From Heloderma charlesbogerti (Eukaryota > Chordata > Lepidosauria > Squamata > Helodermatidae): a DNA stretch of 64,000 nucleotides. Shown in pieces: positions 50,601-55,563 of this stretch. The DNA is taken from positions 310,001-374,000 of the forward strand of contig JANEZZ010002061.1 of assembly GCA_026122225.1 (NCBI GenBank). The letters are read 5' to 3'. The notes below the pieces were generated by a model that ran no database searches, was not told where the DNA came from, and saw only the letters and a list, made by a program, of their open reading frames with translations. Each line of letters starts with the position of its first letter. Within the stretch, counting starts at the first letter, position 1. A program made the position numbers and the translations under genes.

Positions 50601-53600
50601 GAAGAAAGAGGTGCTAGCAAGGGTGTGAATCTGCAGTTGCCATTTTGTCAGTGTAACACTAGACGCCTGTCCTCCTTTATGCTCTCTCTCCCTTCCCTCT
50701 CACTGGTTCAGGGATTAGGTGACTTAGTTATGTCTTTATGGAGCTGGTGCATGCCTTTTCCCATGACAGGTATCCTTCTGCTGCCAAGTGGCATTGGGGA
50801 TGGAGCATCTCTCCAACAGCAGATTTGTACACAGAGACCTAGCAGCTCGGAACTGTCTTGTTAGTGCACAAAGGCAGGTGAAGGTGTCAAGCCTGAGCCT
50901 CAGCAAGGATGTTTACAACAGGTAAGGAGAACTGCAGGTCCCTCTTGCTTAGATGGGCTGAAGTTGGCATTTGGTGTTTGGGGCCAAGTTGATCTGTCTT
51001 TTGTTTCCTGTGAGCAGCGAATACTATCACTACCACCAAGCCTGGATCCCGCTCCGCTGGATGCCCCCTGAAGCTGTCTTGGAGGATGAATTCTCCACCA
51101 AGTCCGATGTTTGGTCCTTCGGGGTCGTCATGTGGGAAATATTCACCCTGGGGGAAATGCCCTATTCCAAACTGGTGGATGAAGAGGTGCTGGCAGGTAC
51201 GTGAATCCTCACTGATGCTGTTCCCTTGGCCTAGTGAGATATGTACACCTCCTGCCCGCCACCAGAAATGCAATTGGGCAGTTTTATGCTAGCCAGTCCT
51301 GCCGGCAGATTGGCTCTTCCACAAAATGGACAAGGTAGTCTAAGGGAAGAGGAGGTGAGCAAAAAACAGCTGAGTGGGTTTAGGACCCTTTTGCAAATGG
51401 GAAAGGGGTGTATGACCAAGTTCTTGTGAATCTTATCTAAATGTGATCCCACATATACAAGTATCTGTGCACTGAATACACATGGAATTCTGCAGCCTGT
51501 TTAAATGATGTACAGTGGTTTTAAATAATGACTAGGGCTGCAACATTTGATGGGTAAATCAATTAAAAATATTTTTATCAACCAAAAAGTTGGCCTTGCT
51601 TTGTTGATCTGCAGGCTTAATTTTTTTTATTTATTTCTAAGATGTGTTAGTTGCCCCATAGGTAATAGTTCTCAGGGCAATATACAACACAAATAAAATC
51701 CATATAAATCAAAACATAGAACAATCAATTAAAACTAGCAAAAGCTAAAACCAGGCATAACCAAAAATATAAAAATATAACTACAGAACATGGCAACAAA
51801 AATATAAGATAATTAAAACACCAGAGTAAATAAAAAGATCTTTGTCTGGCTCCCAAAATATAAGAAAATAGGTGTCAGGCAGACCTTTCTGGGGAGTATA
51901 TAACTAGGGGGCTACTACTGAAAAGACCTGTTCTCAAGTAGGCACCCACCATATCTCAGCATGTATAGATACATGGAGCAGGGCCTCTAATCTCAGGTAA
52001 GAGTATATGAGAAGAGACACACCTTCAGATTCTTTTTTTTTTTTTAAATGCATGTACTTATAAAAAGTGAAAAAAGGGTCTTAAAAGGCATTTTTTCCTA
52101 AGTTGAAAGAAACAGAATCCCTCTTCTACGGTAATGGCTGCTTTGTATATCTTCTAAAAACAGTGTGCTTTTCTTTCTTTAAAACTAGTGCTTTTTATAT
52201 ACAGATTTAATCAGGGTGACAGTCTTAATAGTTATGCTTCTGCCTTAGAGCTTCTGAGCTTTAACCAGGCATTGTCAATATACTTTCAAGCCTGAAATTG
52301 TAGTCTTGAGAGCTAGAAACCTGCTCCAGATGAAAGATAAAATTCTTAGATGCTGAATTCTGTGATGAGTACCAGATGCTATACTTTTGTGAATGAAATT
52401 CACAGAAATTAGACAGAGAGAATCTGTATGACCACCTGCTGTGAGGTTCATGGCCAGCGCAGTTGCAAGAAACCAGCCTTTACTTTTTCTGTTTTTAAAG
52501 GATGCTTTAGTCTCATTGGGACAGAGGAAACGTCTGGTGTTTCTTTTTTTGAGAGCTGCTCTAGCATTGTGTCTGAGGCTGCAATCCTATGCACACTTGC
52601 CTGGGAATAGGTCCCACTGTACTTAGTGGGACTTTCTTCTGAGGAGACATGCATAGGATTGCATTATAAAAAAAAACTGAACTACAAACCAGGAAGTTCC
52701 TGATTCAAATCTTACCTTTTCCATGAACTCACTCTGTGGCTTTAAGCAAGCCATTCTCTCTCCCTGCATCAGCCTGCCTTCTGCAATATGGGGAATATCA
52801 TATTACACCGAGATAATGTATGTGAACCACTTAAGAATAATTCAAAAGCACTATTTAAATGCTAAGAAGTATTCTTTTATCTGATTTGGCAAGCAGCCTA
52901 AAGCATCCCAAGATACATCCATCTGGATCTCTTCAGTGGCAGTGCTGGATACTCTAGGGTCAGCAAGAGGCCAAAAAAGGCTGCAGGGTACTGGTGGAAC
53001 TGTCATGAGTCTACGTCATGATTTTGCCACTTGATAGAGGGATGAAGAGCCAAGCCTGATCAATGTCTTTTCTGTGGGAGTTCTCTGTGCCACCTCCTCA
53101 GCAATCAGATGGTGCATGTTCAGACTGAATCATTTGTATGGCTGAGAAAGGCAAAGGAGAGGTGGCAGGGGTCTCTGTCTCAAGGGCATTCAAGTTTGTA
53201 ATCATTTTATTCTTTTGCATTAGGAATAATTTCCACTCCCTAGGCTGAGCCTCACAGCCATTAATGTTGTTTAAAATTGCTACTCCACCCAAAACATTTT
53301 AATGTTATCATCCACCTTGATTGTCTGAACAAAAATGTGTGGACAGTGTCGAAGGCATCATGTCAAAGGCATCATAACAAATCCATGTTGAATGATATTT
53401 GAAAATGCACCCAATAATGTCCCTTAGATGGGCAGCAATACCTCCTCTTGGAGGGCACAGTGACTTTTCCCTGTGCTTCGAAAGACCATGCTCAAACTCA
53501 GCCTAGGAAAAGGCTGATGTGCAGCTACTGCAGCTGCACACACAACCTCTCCTGGCTCTTAAGGAGGCTGGACGAGGAAACGTGCAGCCATGATAGCTCC

Positions 53601-54212
53601 ATGGCACTCATTCCCCAGCCCAAAACAACATGTGACTATTTTGGCCATCTCTTAAGCGTTGTTTTCTGGCAAGATGGAGAGGAGTCAGGGGAAGATGAAT
53701 TGGAGGCGGGGGGTGGGGGGGAGAAAGGAGGAGTCTGTTGGTTGTTGGTACTTGCAAGGCGGCTGTATACGTGTGGCTGGCTGACTGAAAGCTGAGCTCA
53801 TATCTAAAGGTTCTGGCAAGCCCAGCTGCATACAGAACAAGGTCTGTTGTGGGGAATTGGGAAGGAGGAAAAGCAAGTATTCTCACAGGGCCTAAATGAC
53901 ATCTTCAAGGCAAGTAAAAGTTGGAGCCGTATCATTATGGAAAGGCTCAGTGCTGAGCTGCAGTAGTGTATGCTCCTTGCCCAGGACTGGGCTGGCAGAC
54001 ACCCCACCTCCACCCCCATTCTCACCCTGTGCTTTCTCTCTCCATGTTTAGGTTTACAGTCTGGGAAGATGAAGCTTCCTCATCCAGAGGGTTGCCCCTC
54101 CAAGCTCTATAAGGTGATGCAGCGCTGCTGGGCTTCCAGCCCAAAGGACCGCCCATCTTTCAGCGAGATTGCCAACATGCTTGGAGAAAGCCCATCTGAA
54201 AGCAAGGCCTGA
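17304..54212 (+). CDS. PTK7: PTK7, inactive tyrosine-protein kinase 7, exons 2-20 (5' partial gene)
   Basis: Single-pass receptor pseudokinase of the plasma membrane; in vertebrates it acts in Wnt/planar cell polarity, cell migration and adhesion. Nineteen exons splice in frame: 17304-17597, 21393-21495, 21922-22112, 23973-24123, 27560-27702, 27984-28253, 28709-28842, 30413-30548, 30810-30929, 31319-31468, 32880-33030, 35655-35782, 36786-36989, 43964-44119, 48820-49052, 49778-49858, 50770-50921, 51018-51196, 54052-54212. They total 3137 nt, about 1045 codons, close to human PTK7 (1070 aa) minus its signal peptide. Order: seven Ig domains, transmembrane helix, juxtamembrane region, kinase-like domain, TGA at 54210. 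Every intron is GT-AG and every phase matches across its junction. Exon 1 is not found and presumably lies upstream of the window. The kinase-like domain has SLS where DFG should be, so catalysis is not expected. Orthology is very secure; the exact exon ends are read by eye. Confidence 0.97.
17671..18022. mobile_element. Palindromic foldback element in intron 2
   Basis: The left half (GTTCCACAGCCTTTTTGAGT, GGACACTAGGTTGAACAACC) pairs with the right half (ATTCAAAATGGCTGTGGAAT, GTTTAACCCACAATTAGCCT, AGTGTCC). The outer ends CACATGTAACTG and TTACATACGAACTGG pair loosely. Whole element about 350 bp. Confidence 0.7.
18023..18944. other. Intron 2 stretch with small LINE scrap and simple repeats
   Basis: 18100-18165 (AAAGGTCTTTGCCTGGCACC) is a short scrap of the L2-like 3' module, minus strand. 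18783-18830 is CA/CT-rich. Otherwise nothing recognised. Confidence 0.45.
18945..19106 (+). mobile_element. 5S rRNA-derived SINE relic, copy 1
   Basis: GCTGAAGCTGAGCAG then GTGCCTGATCAGAGG and GCTTGAGAACCC follow the order of the 5S rRNA internal promoter (AAGCTAAGCAG ... AGTACTTGGATGGGAGACC ... TGGGAA). It ends in a LINE-type tail TTCAGCTCCACGGAGG, GAAAGGTGGGATATAGAT. The sister copy at 50070-50216 shares both halves and the upstream GGCACATGA segment. Confidence 0.65.
19107..20039. other. Intron 2 stretch, nothing recognised
   Basis: No exon, RNA gene or named repeat seen between the 5S-type SINE and the hAT element. Confidence 0.45.
20048..21325 (+). mobile_element. hAT DNA transposon, internally deleted
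   Basis: The ends CAGTGGTCTCCAAACT and its complement AGTTTGGAGACCACTG (16 bp) form terminal inverted repeats, followed inward by the shared GGGGTGC. Flanks are the 8-base CTATGGAG (20040-20047) and CTATAGGT (21326-21333), 5 of 8 identical, consistent with an old 8-bp hAT duplication. At 1.28 kb it is shorter than an autonomous hAT (roughly 2.5-3 kb), so its middle is missing. It lies in intron 2, in the sense orientation. Confidence 0.85.
20267..20920 (+). pseudogene. hAT (Charlie/ZBED5-like) transposase C-terminal remnant
   Basis: An uninterrupted 217-codon frame. From about codon 30 it reads [19 protein letters not shown], then [21 protein letters not shown] and [20 protein letters not shown]. 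This is the pattern of hAT transposase middle-to-C-terminal regions (the LADIF..LN.LNLSLQG block seen in ZBED5/FAM200-type proteins). The N-terminal BED zinc finger and the first catalytic acidic residues are absent. The first ~30 codons come from GC-rich non-homologous sequence. It also lacks the usual C-terminal dimerisation block, so no transposition activity is expected. Confidence 0.75.
21393..21495 (+). CDS. PTK7: PTK7 exon 3: N-terminal half of Ig domain 2
   Basis: Reads [12 protein letters not shown] and ends in [10 protein letters not shown], with the B-strand cysteine of Ig2. The acceptor is TTGGTAG, the donor GTAAGG; it leaves in phase 2 inside the Arg codon. It lies only 67 bases after the right end of a hAT transposon in intron 2, so the transposon sits close to the polypyrimidine tract. 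Confidence 0.93.
21496..21921. other. PTK7 intron 3, nothing recognised
   Basis: 426 bases without a repeat I can name. Confidence 0.5.
21922..22112 (+). CDS. PTK7: PTK7 exon 4: C-terminal half of Ig domain 2
   Basis: Carries the core tryptophan (SQWFRDGT) and the F-strand cysteine (GIYYCCARN, a double Cys also present in human SLYSCC-type sequence). Contains sequons NYS and NFS. The acceptor is TCATAG, the donor GTAAAT. Exon 3 plus exon 4 make a 294-nt phase 1-1 unit. Confidence 0.94.
22518..22888. mobile_element. hAT-type non-autonomous element in intron 4
   Basis: The ends CAGGGGAGGGTACCC and GGTTGCCCACACCTG (complement CAGGTGTGGGCAACC) are imperfect inverted repeats. Flanks AAGTAGAG (22510-22517) and CTGTAGAG (22889-22896) agree at 6 of 8. 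The inside is GC-rich and non-coding. Confidence 0.6.
22889..23972. other. 3' part of intron 4
   Basis: 23430-23530 (CTGCCATCCTGTGCACGCTTACC) is a fragment of the palindromic family at 52580. Nothing else recognised. Confidence 0.4.
23973..24123 (+). CDS. PTK7: PTK7 exon 5: N-terminal half of Ig domain 3
   Basis: Reads [14 protein letters not shown], then [10 protein letters not shown] (B-strand Cys) and [10 protein letters not shown] (core Trp), ending in the sequon NRT. The acceptor is AATAG, the donor GTAAGT. The junction is phase 2 (aa|g, Lys). A decayed L2-like LINE begins about 50 bases after the donor. Confidence 0.94.
24170..26682 (+). pseudogene. Decayed L2-like LINE filling most of intron 5
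   Basis: Pieces of one reverse-transcriptase LINE in order on the plus strand: endonuclease [45 protein letters not shown] across a frameshift, [17 protein letters not shown] (YADD changed to YAED), [13 protein letters not shown], and [16 protein letters not shown] followed by [14 protein letters not shown]. The last is diagnostic of L2/CR1-group elements. Many stops and frameshifts. It ends in AAGCTGCCTTGAGTCCCAGT and an AAT tandem tail. 5' truncated within the endonuclease; begins about 50 bases after the exon 5 donor. Confidence 0.85.
26639..26680 (+). repeat. (AAT)n tail of the L2-like LINE
   Basis: About 13 AAT units directly after the LINE 3' end. Confidence 0.9.
26690..27440 (-). mobile_element. 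Probable LINE fragment, minus strand
   Basis: The reverse complement reads, in pieces, [20 protein letters not shown] and [18 protein letters not shown], reminiscent of the C-terminal cysteine/leucine-rich tail of a LINE polyprotein. Part of this (CATTCCTCCCAACAAAG) recurs at 28487-28503. Frame is broken and the family uncertain. Confidence 0.4.
27560..27702 (+). CDS. PTK7: PTK7 exon 6: C-terminal half of Ig domain 3
   Basis: Reads [15 protein letters not shown], then [15 protein letters not shown] with the F-strand cysteine, matching human IYRCIGQGQRGPP. The start at g27560 after CCAAAG is fixed by phase and by the FSNGSLL alignment. The linker before it is about two residues shorter than in human as I recall it. 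The donor is GTATGA. Confidence 0.92.
27984..28253 (+). CDS. PTK7: PTK7 exon 7: Ig domain 4
   Basis: Complete Ig domain in one 270-nt, phase 1-1 exon. The B-strand Cys is in RVTCVAPQG, the core Trp pair in RVWWERN and the F-strand Cys in [13 protein letters not shown]. The acceptor is CCCCAG, the donor GTAAGC. Highly similar to the human domain (VTCLPPKG...VWWE...YTCHAAN). Confidence 0.95.
28709..28842 (+). CDS. PTK7: PTK7 exon 8: N-terminal half of Ig domain 5
   Basis: Reads [18 protein letters not shown], then YLHCLSK (B-strand Cys) and [12 protein letters not shown] (core Trp). The acceptor is CCCCAG behind a CT-rich tract, the donor GTGAGC. It leaves in phase 0, the only domain-internal phase 0 intron in the ectodomain. 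Confidence 0.95.
28843..30412. other. PTK7 intron 8, nothing but a TG tract
   Basis: A TG microsatellite lies at about 29562-29582. No exon or transposon recognised. Confidence 0.5.
30413..30548 (+). CDS. PTK7: PTK7 exon 9: C-terminal half of Ig domain 5
   Basis: Reads [16 protein letters not shown], then [17 protein letters not shown] with the F-strand cysteine. Contains the sequon NGT. The acceptor is TTGGCAG, the donor GTATGT, leaving in phase 1. Exons 8 and 9 together are 270 nt and could be skipped as a frame-neutral cassette. Confidence 0.95.
30810..30929 (+). CDS. PTK7: PTK7 exon 10: N-terminal half of Ig domain 6
   Basis: Reads [14 protein letters not shown], then [17 protein letters not shown], nearly identical to the human domain. 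The B-strand Cys and core Trp are both present. The exon is 120 nt and phase 1-1, so its loss alone would keep frame. The acceptor is ATTGCAG, the donor GTGAGG. Confidence 0.95.
31038..31138. mobile_element. Short palindromic repeat in intron 10
   Basis: CCTGGTTCCCTCCAAATGTG then TTGGACTACAACTTCC pairs with GTTACAGTCCAACACATC and TGGAGGGAACCAGG. Near-perfect arms of about 45 bases. Same family as 2578, 47750, 59800 and 61067. Confidence 0.8.
31319..31468 (+). CDS. PTK7: PTK7 exon 11: C-terminal half of Ig domain 6
   Basis: Reads [18 protein letters not shown], then [16 protein letters not shown] with the F-strand cysteine and a sequon NYT. The acceptor is ATCTAG, the donor GTAAAC. It is 150 nt and phase 1-1. 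Confidence 0.95.
31469..32879. other. PTK7 intron 11, mostly unassigned
   Basis: 32305-32365 (AAACTACCTTGAGTGACTGG, CATATAAACAATTAAATAAA) looks like a short LINE 3' tail. Nothing else recognised. Confidence 0.45.
32880..33030 (+). CDS. PTK7: PTK7 exon 12: N-terminal half of Ig domain 7
   Basis: Reads [18 protein letters not shown], then [19 protein letters not shown]. The B-strand Cys and core Trp are present. The segment at 32966-32980 (PLPQI) aligns with the human PKPLI segment where MT1-MMP is reported to cut PTK7. The acceptor is TCCTAG, the donor GTATGG, phase 2 exit. Confidence 0.94.
33212..33430 (-). mobile_element. L2/CR1-like LINE 3' end, minus strand
   Basis: A TTAA tandem tail, then ATTGCCCATCTGGCTGG and CACTCTGGGCGATGTACAAT, AAAACAATTTAAAACAATAA. 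This is the antisense of a LINE 3' end of the kind at 2913 and 42215. Confidence 0.6.
33431..34740. other. Middle of intron 12, nothing recognised
   Basis: No exon, RNA gene or named repeat seen. Confidence 0.45.
34741..34870 (+). mobile_element. tRNA-derived SINE in intron 12
   Basis: GGCTGTGGCGCAGTGGTAGA (A-box) and CAAGTTCAGTCTCTGG (decayed B-box) in tRNA spacing, then GGCATCTC and a partial body (GGTAGCAGGCTGG). Same broad family as the SINE split by BovB at 5446/8686. Confidence 0.7.
34871..35654. other. 3' part of intron 12, nothing recognised
   Basis: A 20-base tandem (AGAGAGCAGAAACTAGAGA) occurs at about 35049-35085. Otherwise unassigned. Confidence 0.45.
35655..35782 (+). CDS. PTK7: PTK7 exon 13: C-terminal half of Ig domain 7
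   Basis: Reads [15 protein letters not shown], then [19 protein letters not shown], matching human [16 protein letters not shown]. The F-strand cysteine and the sequon NGS are present. The acceptor is TTGCAG, the donor GTAAGG, phase 1 exit. This closes the Ig ectodomain. Confidence 0.95.
36020..36597 (+). mobile_element. L2-like LINE 3' part in intron 13
   Basis: CACTTCCACTGGCTGCTTAT then CAAGGTGCTGGTTTTAACCT corresponds to the HWLPV...[11 protein letters not shown] region. It continues through GGAATGAGCTCCCCGATGAG to CGCCCAGAGAGCTTTGGCTA and an AAT/AAC tail. Non-coding through decay. Confidence 0.75.
36786..36989 (+). CDS. PTK7: PTK7 exon 14: stalk, transmembrane helix and start of cytoplasmic tail
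   Basis: A short stalk [18 protein letters not shown] precedes a hydrophobic helix (about 36848-36914; [17 protein letters not shown]), stopped by [12 protein letters not shown]. It then reads [12 protein letters not shown]. The GxxxA-rich helix and basic stop-transfer match human PTK7 almost residue for residue. The acceptor is CTTCCAG, the donor GTAAGA. Confidence 0.96.
37150..37750 (+). mobile_element. Degenerate CR1 LINE internal fragment in intron 14
   Basis: CATCCACCCAAGAGCTCTTA, GCCTAGCATA-like spacing, then CCAAGGAACTGTATCGGG, TTAATAAATGATCTGGC and TTGGATGACACCAGATT follow the CR1 reverse transcriptase order (GSVLGP..FNLFINDL.., DDTKL). Many indels and stops. Confidence 0.6.
37751..38945. 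other. Intron 14 stretch, nothing recognised
   Basis: No exon or named repeat seen. Confidence 0.45.
38946..39654. mobile_element. Foldback element in intron 14
   Basis: The left end CTGGTTTGCACGTAATGCT and right end AGCATTACGTGCGAACTAG are inverted repeats. The interior repeats the theme several times (CACACGTAATGATAATCC, CACATGTAACGACAACCC) with GGGTTGTT/AACAACCC pairs. About 710 bp, non-coding. Confidence 0.7.
39850..39992 (+). mobile_element. Interspersed repeat of the 'tagccgtgttagtct' type
   Basis: TCTAGAAGAGTAGCTGTGTT AGTTCATTGTG, then GAGGCAACTTAAAAGACAAA and CATGAGCTTCTGTCGG resemble a dispersed repeat I recall from reptile genomes (TAGCCGTGTTAGTCT ... GCACCTTAAAGACTAAC ... CATAAGCTTTCGTGG). 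The family name is not certain. Confidence 0.5.
40305..40631 (-). mobile_element. CR1 3' end, minus strand
   Basis: Starts with the antisense CR1 octamer tail (CATAGAATCATAGAATAG) and runs through GTTGGAAGGGGCC and the complement of the CR1 3'UTR to 40631. It then abuts a plus-strand CR1. Confidence 0.9.
40632..41577 (+). mobile_element. CR1 3' third with open RT frame, plus strand
   Basis: A 246-codon frame (40623-41360) carries [69 protein letters not shown] and [14 protein letters not shown]. These are the C-terminal RT and tail of CR1. It ends in the CR1 tail ATTCTATGATTCTAT. The 5' half is missing, so it is a truncated dead copy despite the open frame. Confidence 0.9.
41578..42140 (-). 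mobile_element. CR1 internal segment, minus strand
   Basis: The reverse complement reads [19 protein letters not shown] (active-site DD changed to DG), then [17 protein letters not shown] and [17 protein letters not shown]. It is an inverted copy of the segment at about 40690-41260. Neither the 3'UTR nor the tail is present. Confidence 0.88.
42215..43620 (-). mobile_element. L2-like LINE 3' part, minus strand, interrupted by CR1
   Basis: The tail side 42215-42286 (CTGAAGCTCTCTGGGTGAT) and body 42929-43620 belong together. The reverse complement of 43346-43606 reads [20 protein letters not shown] and [11 protein letters not shown]. Between the two lies a plus-strand CR1 (42287-42928). Confidence 0.8.
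42287..42928 (+). mobile_element. CR1 3' end inserted in the L2-like element
   Basis: Starts at GAGCCAACAATGTGATGTGG, reads [20 protein letters not shown], then stops at TGA in place of the usual Glu-Lys-Arg, and continues to ATGATTCTATGATTCTA. 5' truncated. Confidence 0.88.
43621..43963. other. 3' end of intron 14
   Basis: TCTAGACCAGTGATCAACAT at about 43756 looks like a lone hAT end. Nothing else recognised before the exon 15 acceptor. Confidence 0.4.
43964..44119 (+). CDS. PTK7: PTK7 exon 15: juxtamembrane region
   Basis: Reads [19 protein letters not shown], then [19 protein letters not shown], very like human [15 protein letters not shown]...[18 protein letters not shown]. It leads straight into the glycine loop, whose first Gly codon is split over intron 15. 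The acceptor is TTTCAG, the donor GTACGC. It follows the longest visible intron (6974 nt). Confidence 0.95.
44427..47635 (+). mobile_element. BovB (RTE clade) LINE, copy 2, nearly full length
   Basis: Keeps slightly more 5' sequence than copy 1 (CATGGATCACTGCCTTGTTG) and ends in the same ACGACTGAACAACAA. Collinear with copy 1 over its whole length, same strand, with few differences. It occupies most of intron 15. Confidence 0.93.
44521..47629 (+). pseudogene. BovB ORF2-like polyprotein, interrupted (copy 2)
   Basis: Relative to copy 1 the N-terminal endonuclease region has a TAA at 45115-45117 (Tyr codon in copy 1), a TGA at 45373-45375 (Arg codon in copy 1) and a 2-nt deletion near 45562. 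From 45605 a 674-codon frame runs to 47629 without a stop and covers the linker, the whole RT ([33 protein letters not shown]) and the C-terminus ([28 protein letters not shown]). The RT active site reads YADN (Asn codon AAT 46868-46870), so a catalytic Asp is lost. Non-functional, but the open frame suggests recent insertion. Confidence 0.9.
47750..47873. mobile_element. Short palindromic repeat, intron 15
   Basis: CCCAACTGGATGTCTTCCAG at the left pairs loosely with CATCTAGAGAGCACCAGGTTGG at the right, with CCAGCATGGCC in the middle. Same family as 31038. Confidence 0.6.
47874..48269. other. Intron 15 stretch, nothing recognised
   Basis: About 400 bases, AT-rich, unassigned. Confidence 0.4.
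48270..48667. mobile_element. hAT-type MITE in intron 15
   Basis: The ends AGTGGTGCTTCCAAC and GTTGGGCACCGCT (complement AGCGGTGCCCAAC) form inverted repeats. The 8-base flanks GGTGTAAT (48262-48269) and GGTGTAAC (48668-48675) agree at 7 of 8. Non-coding interior. Confidence 0.65.
48820..49052 (+). CDS. PTK7: PTK7 exon 16: kinase N-lobe (G-loop, beta3 Lys, alpha-C)
   Basis: G-loop [13 protein letters not shown] at the exon start, beta3 lysine in VLVKSL (codon 48900-48902) and alpha-C glutamate in FRREFEMF (codon 48948-48950). It then reads [24 protein letters not shown]. The loop fits the active-kinase pattern GxGxFG; I recall human PTK7 as GKSEFG. Phase 0 exit. The acceptor is TTCCAG, the donor GTAAGA. 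Confidence 0.95.
49053..49777. other. PTK7 intron 16, nothing recognised
   Basis: 725 bases with no named repeat. Confidence 0.5.
49778..49858 (+). CDS. PTK7: PTK7 exon 17: kinase hinge and alpha-D
   Basis: An 81-nt phase 0-0 exon reading [18 protein letters not shown], then PQPISTKQK. It matches human [18 protein letters not shown] and the STKQK end. The acceptor is TTGATAG, the donor GTAAGG. Confidence 0.94.
49925..50006. mobile_element. Partial short palindromic repeat, intron 17
   Basis: GGGCTTATGGGAGTTATAGT then CTAAAACATCTGGAAGGCAC and GGTGCCTACCCCTGC, the right half of the family at 2578. Confidence 0.6.
50070..50216 (+). mobile_element. 5S rRNA-derived SINE relic, copy 2
   Basis: TTGCTGAAGCTAAGG, GTCAGTGCTTGGAGGGGAGA and CCCTGGGAACTACATGTAG follow the 5S internal promoter and 3' region. 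Then the LINE-type tail CACCTTGAGTTCCAC and GGTGGGATATAAATATAATA. Better preserved than copy 1 at 18945. Confidence 0.7.
50217..50769. other. 3' part of intron 17, unassigned
   Basis: A GC-rich stretch at 50220-50480 may be another MITE-like repeat, but I could not find its ends. Confidence 0.4.
50770..50921 (+). CDS. PTK7: PTK7 exon 18: catalytic loop and degenerate DFG
   Basis: Reads [18 protein letters not shown], then [18 protein letters not shown]. The HRD motif (50830-50838) and catalytic-loop Asn (50851-50853) are canonical, but the DFG position (50890-50898) reads SLS. That removes the metal-binding Asp, which marks a pseudokinase. The acceptor is ATGACAG, the donor GTAAGG, phase 2 exit. 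Confidence 0.95.
51018..51196 (+). CDS. PTK7: PTK7 exon 19: activation segment end to alpha-F
   Basis: Reads [19 protein letters not shown], then [27 protein letters not shown] in pieces. PPE replaces the APE motif. The SDVWSFG alpha-F motif and the FTLGEMPY stretch look like an ordinary active receptor kinase, more so than the human FTHGEMPH as I recall it. Intron 18 before it is only 96 nt. The donor is GTACGT. Confidence 0.95.
51600..52030 (-). mobile_element. L2-like LINE 3' end, minus strand, intron 19
   Basis: A TTTATTTATTT tail, then GTTCTCAGGGCAATATACAA, a long A-rich run and AGATCTTTGTCTGGCTCCCA, then CAGGCAGACCTTTCTGGGGA. Same antisense module as 2913 and 43120, diverged. Confidence 0.6.
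52580..52663. mobile_element. Short palindromic repeat, family 'tgcaatcctatgc'
   Basis: The ends TGCAATCCTATGC (52580-52592) and GCATAGGATTGCA (52651-52663) are exact 13-base inverted repeats. The middle GTCCCACTGT ACTTAGTGGGAC is itself palindromic. Fragments of this family occur near 3610, 4305, 14370, 15840 and 23430. Confidence 0.75.
52664..54051. other. 3' part of intron 19, nothing recognised
   Basis: About 1.4 kb without a named repeat. Ends in CT-rich sequence (CTTTCTCTCTCC) as the exon 20 polypyrimidine tract. Confidence 0.5.
54052..54212 (+). CDS. PTK7: PTK7 exon 20: kinase C-lobe end and stop
   Basis: Reads [19 protein letters not shown], then [19 protein letters not shown], ending GESPSESKA and TGA at 54210-54212. 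[15 protein letters not shown] is the conserved alpha-H/alpha-I end of tyrosine kinases. The acceptor is GTTTAG, entry phase 1. The 3'UTR follows with no further coding sequence. Confidence 0.96.
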
Positions 54213-55503
54213 GTGGGGGAATGCTGGCCTCTGTTGCTGGGGTTGGGATGGGCTGAAACCTCGCCTTGGCATTTTGACTGTTACAGACGCTAAAATAGGA
54301 CCTAAGAGTCGAAACCCAAAGGGACCATGGATTTTTACACTAATGGACAAAGGTTGTGGACATGATCCCCTTGATCTGAGGCCTCTTCCTCAGGCCCCAT
54401 TCCTCTGGGCCTGACCCCTGGCTGCATTCCTCCAGGTTCTACCTCTGGTATCCACAGGGCTAGTTAACAACATCCAAGAAATGAAGGGGATGCTGGGAGC
54501 AACCACCACAGGCCAGTTTCACAATGGATGCCTGTAGCAAGGTTTCAGGACTTCTCTGTCTTGGCACATCTGACCTTTTTCTTTTCTTGAATCCTTTTTA
54601 CAAAAAGCACAGGCAGGTTCCTTCCAGGAGAGAGTCTTAACTTGCGGGGGGGAGGGGGTGATGCAAGGGGTTCTGTGCTGCTGAGCAGTTGGCAGGGTTT
54701 GGGGAAGAGGCACTGAAAATGCCTAAAGTGAGGCCTGAGCAAGACAGCAAGCCCTGCCCAGCCCCCCACCTGTGTTATCAGAGAGAGGCTGTCAGCTTCC
54801 ATATATATAGCACCACATCTGGCATCTGCCTTTCTTTTCCATGTGGAGCTGCTCAAGGCCCTGCAGCACACTGCAGCAGCCACCACCGCAGCCACCCTAC
54901 ACTTGATCATTTCTGAACCTGCCGACCTTCTCCAGCTTTGGCTTTGGGTGGCTCTCAGGCCCAGGGTGTCAGCCCCATCCGAAAGGGCTTGAGTGACTTT
55001 CTCCGTGACCATATTCCTACCATTTCCTTGGAAGCAGCCCCTTGCACAGGATCTAGTGTCCACCCACACTGGAAAAGAGGCCTCTTCCTTACCCCCGCCA
55101 CGTGATGTCCACTTCTTAAGTCAATAAGGAACCTGTATATTTATTAAGCAGTACTTTTGTCTCTCTCCTCCTGGTACTGTCGGTCTGTCAGGCTGTCTGG
55201 CATATCCAAAAAGGAGCAACGAACACTAAGTGCCTGGCATATGAAGGAGATTTTCACTAGCTTTCCTGACTATCCAATGCTGCCTTTTTATATGATTGTT
55301 TGGGGCAATGTTTGTTTTCCTTTCTTACTTTTTTTTTAATGTTGACACCTCTCAGCCTTAGTACTTTTTTTATATGTTATTACTGGAATTGCAGCATAGA
55401 GTCATTTTAGTTTCAGTTTGCTTGACAGAGGGGTAGAACAGCCAAGAGGTGTTTTTTTAAAAAAATATGCTGCTCTCAATAAAGAGTCCCTCACTTTCTT
55501 ACA
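54213..55503 (+). other. PTK7: PTK7 3' untranslated region
   Basis: About 1.3 kb between the PTK7 stop and just past a canonical polyadenylation hexamer. It is free of recognisable repeats, unlike the flanking DNA, which supports it being transcribed exon. Open frames on either strand here show no coding character. The exact cleavage site is inferred. Confidence 0.75.
55478..55483 (+). terminator. Polyadenylation signal AATAAA for PTK7
   Basis: AATAAA in a T- and A-rich context, with cleavage expected about 10-30 bases on. The sequence after it (TTTCTTACAAAAAG and later TGTGTTGCTTCTGTG) supplies a plausible downstream GT/T-rich element. It is the only AATAAA I see in the 1.3 kb after the stop. 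Confidence 0.75.
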
Positions 55504-55563
55504 AAAAGAAAAGGATGAAACCAGGCCTGTGTTGCTTCTGTGCTTCTTTCTTCCCTCTAGGTC

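Noticed and set aside
54545..55069. 174-codon minus-strand frame opposite the PTK7 3'UTR
   Set aside because: Antisense shadow of GC-rich UTR; no recognisable domain.
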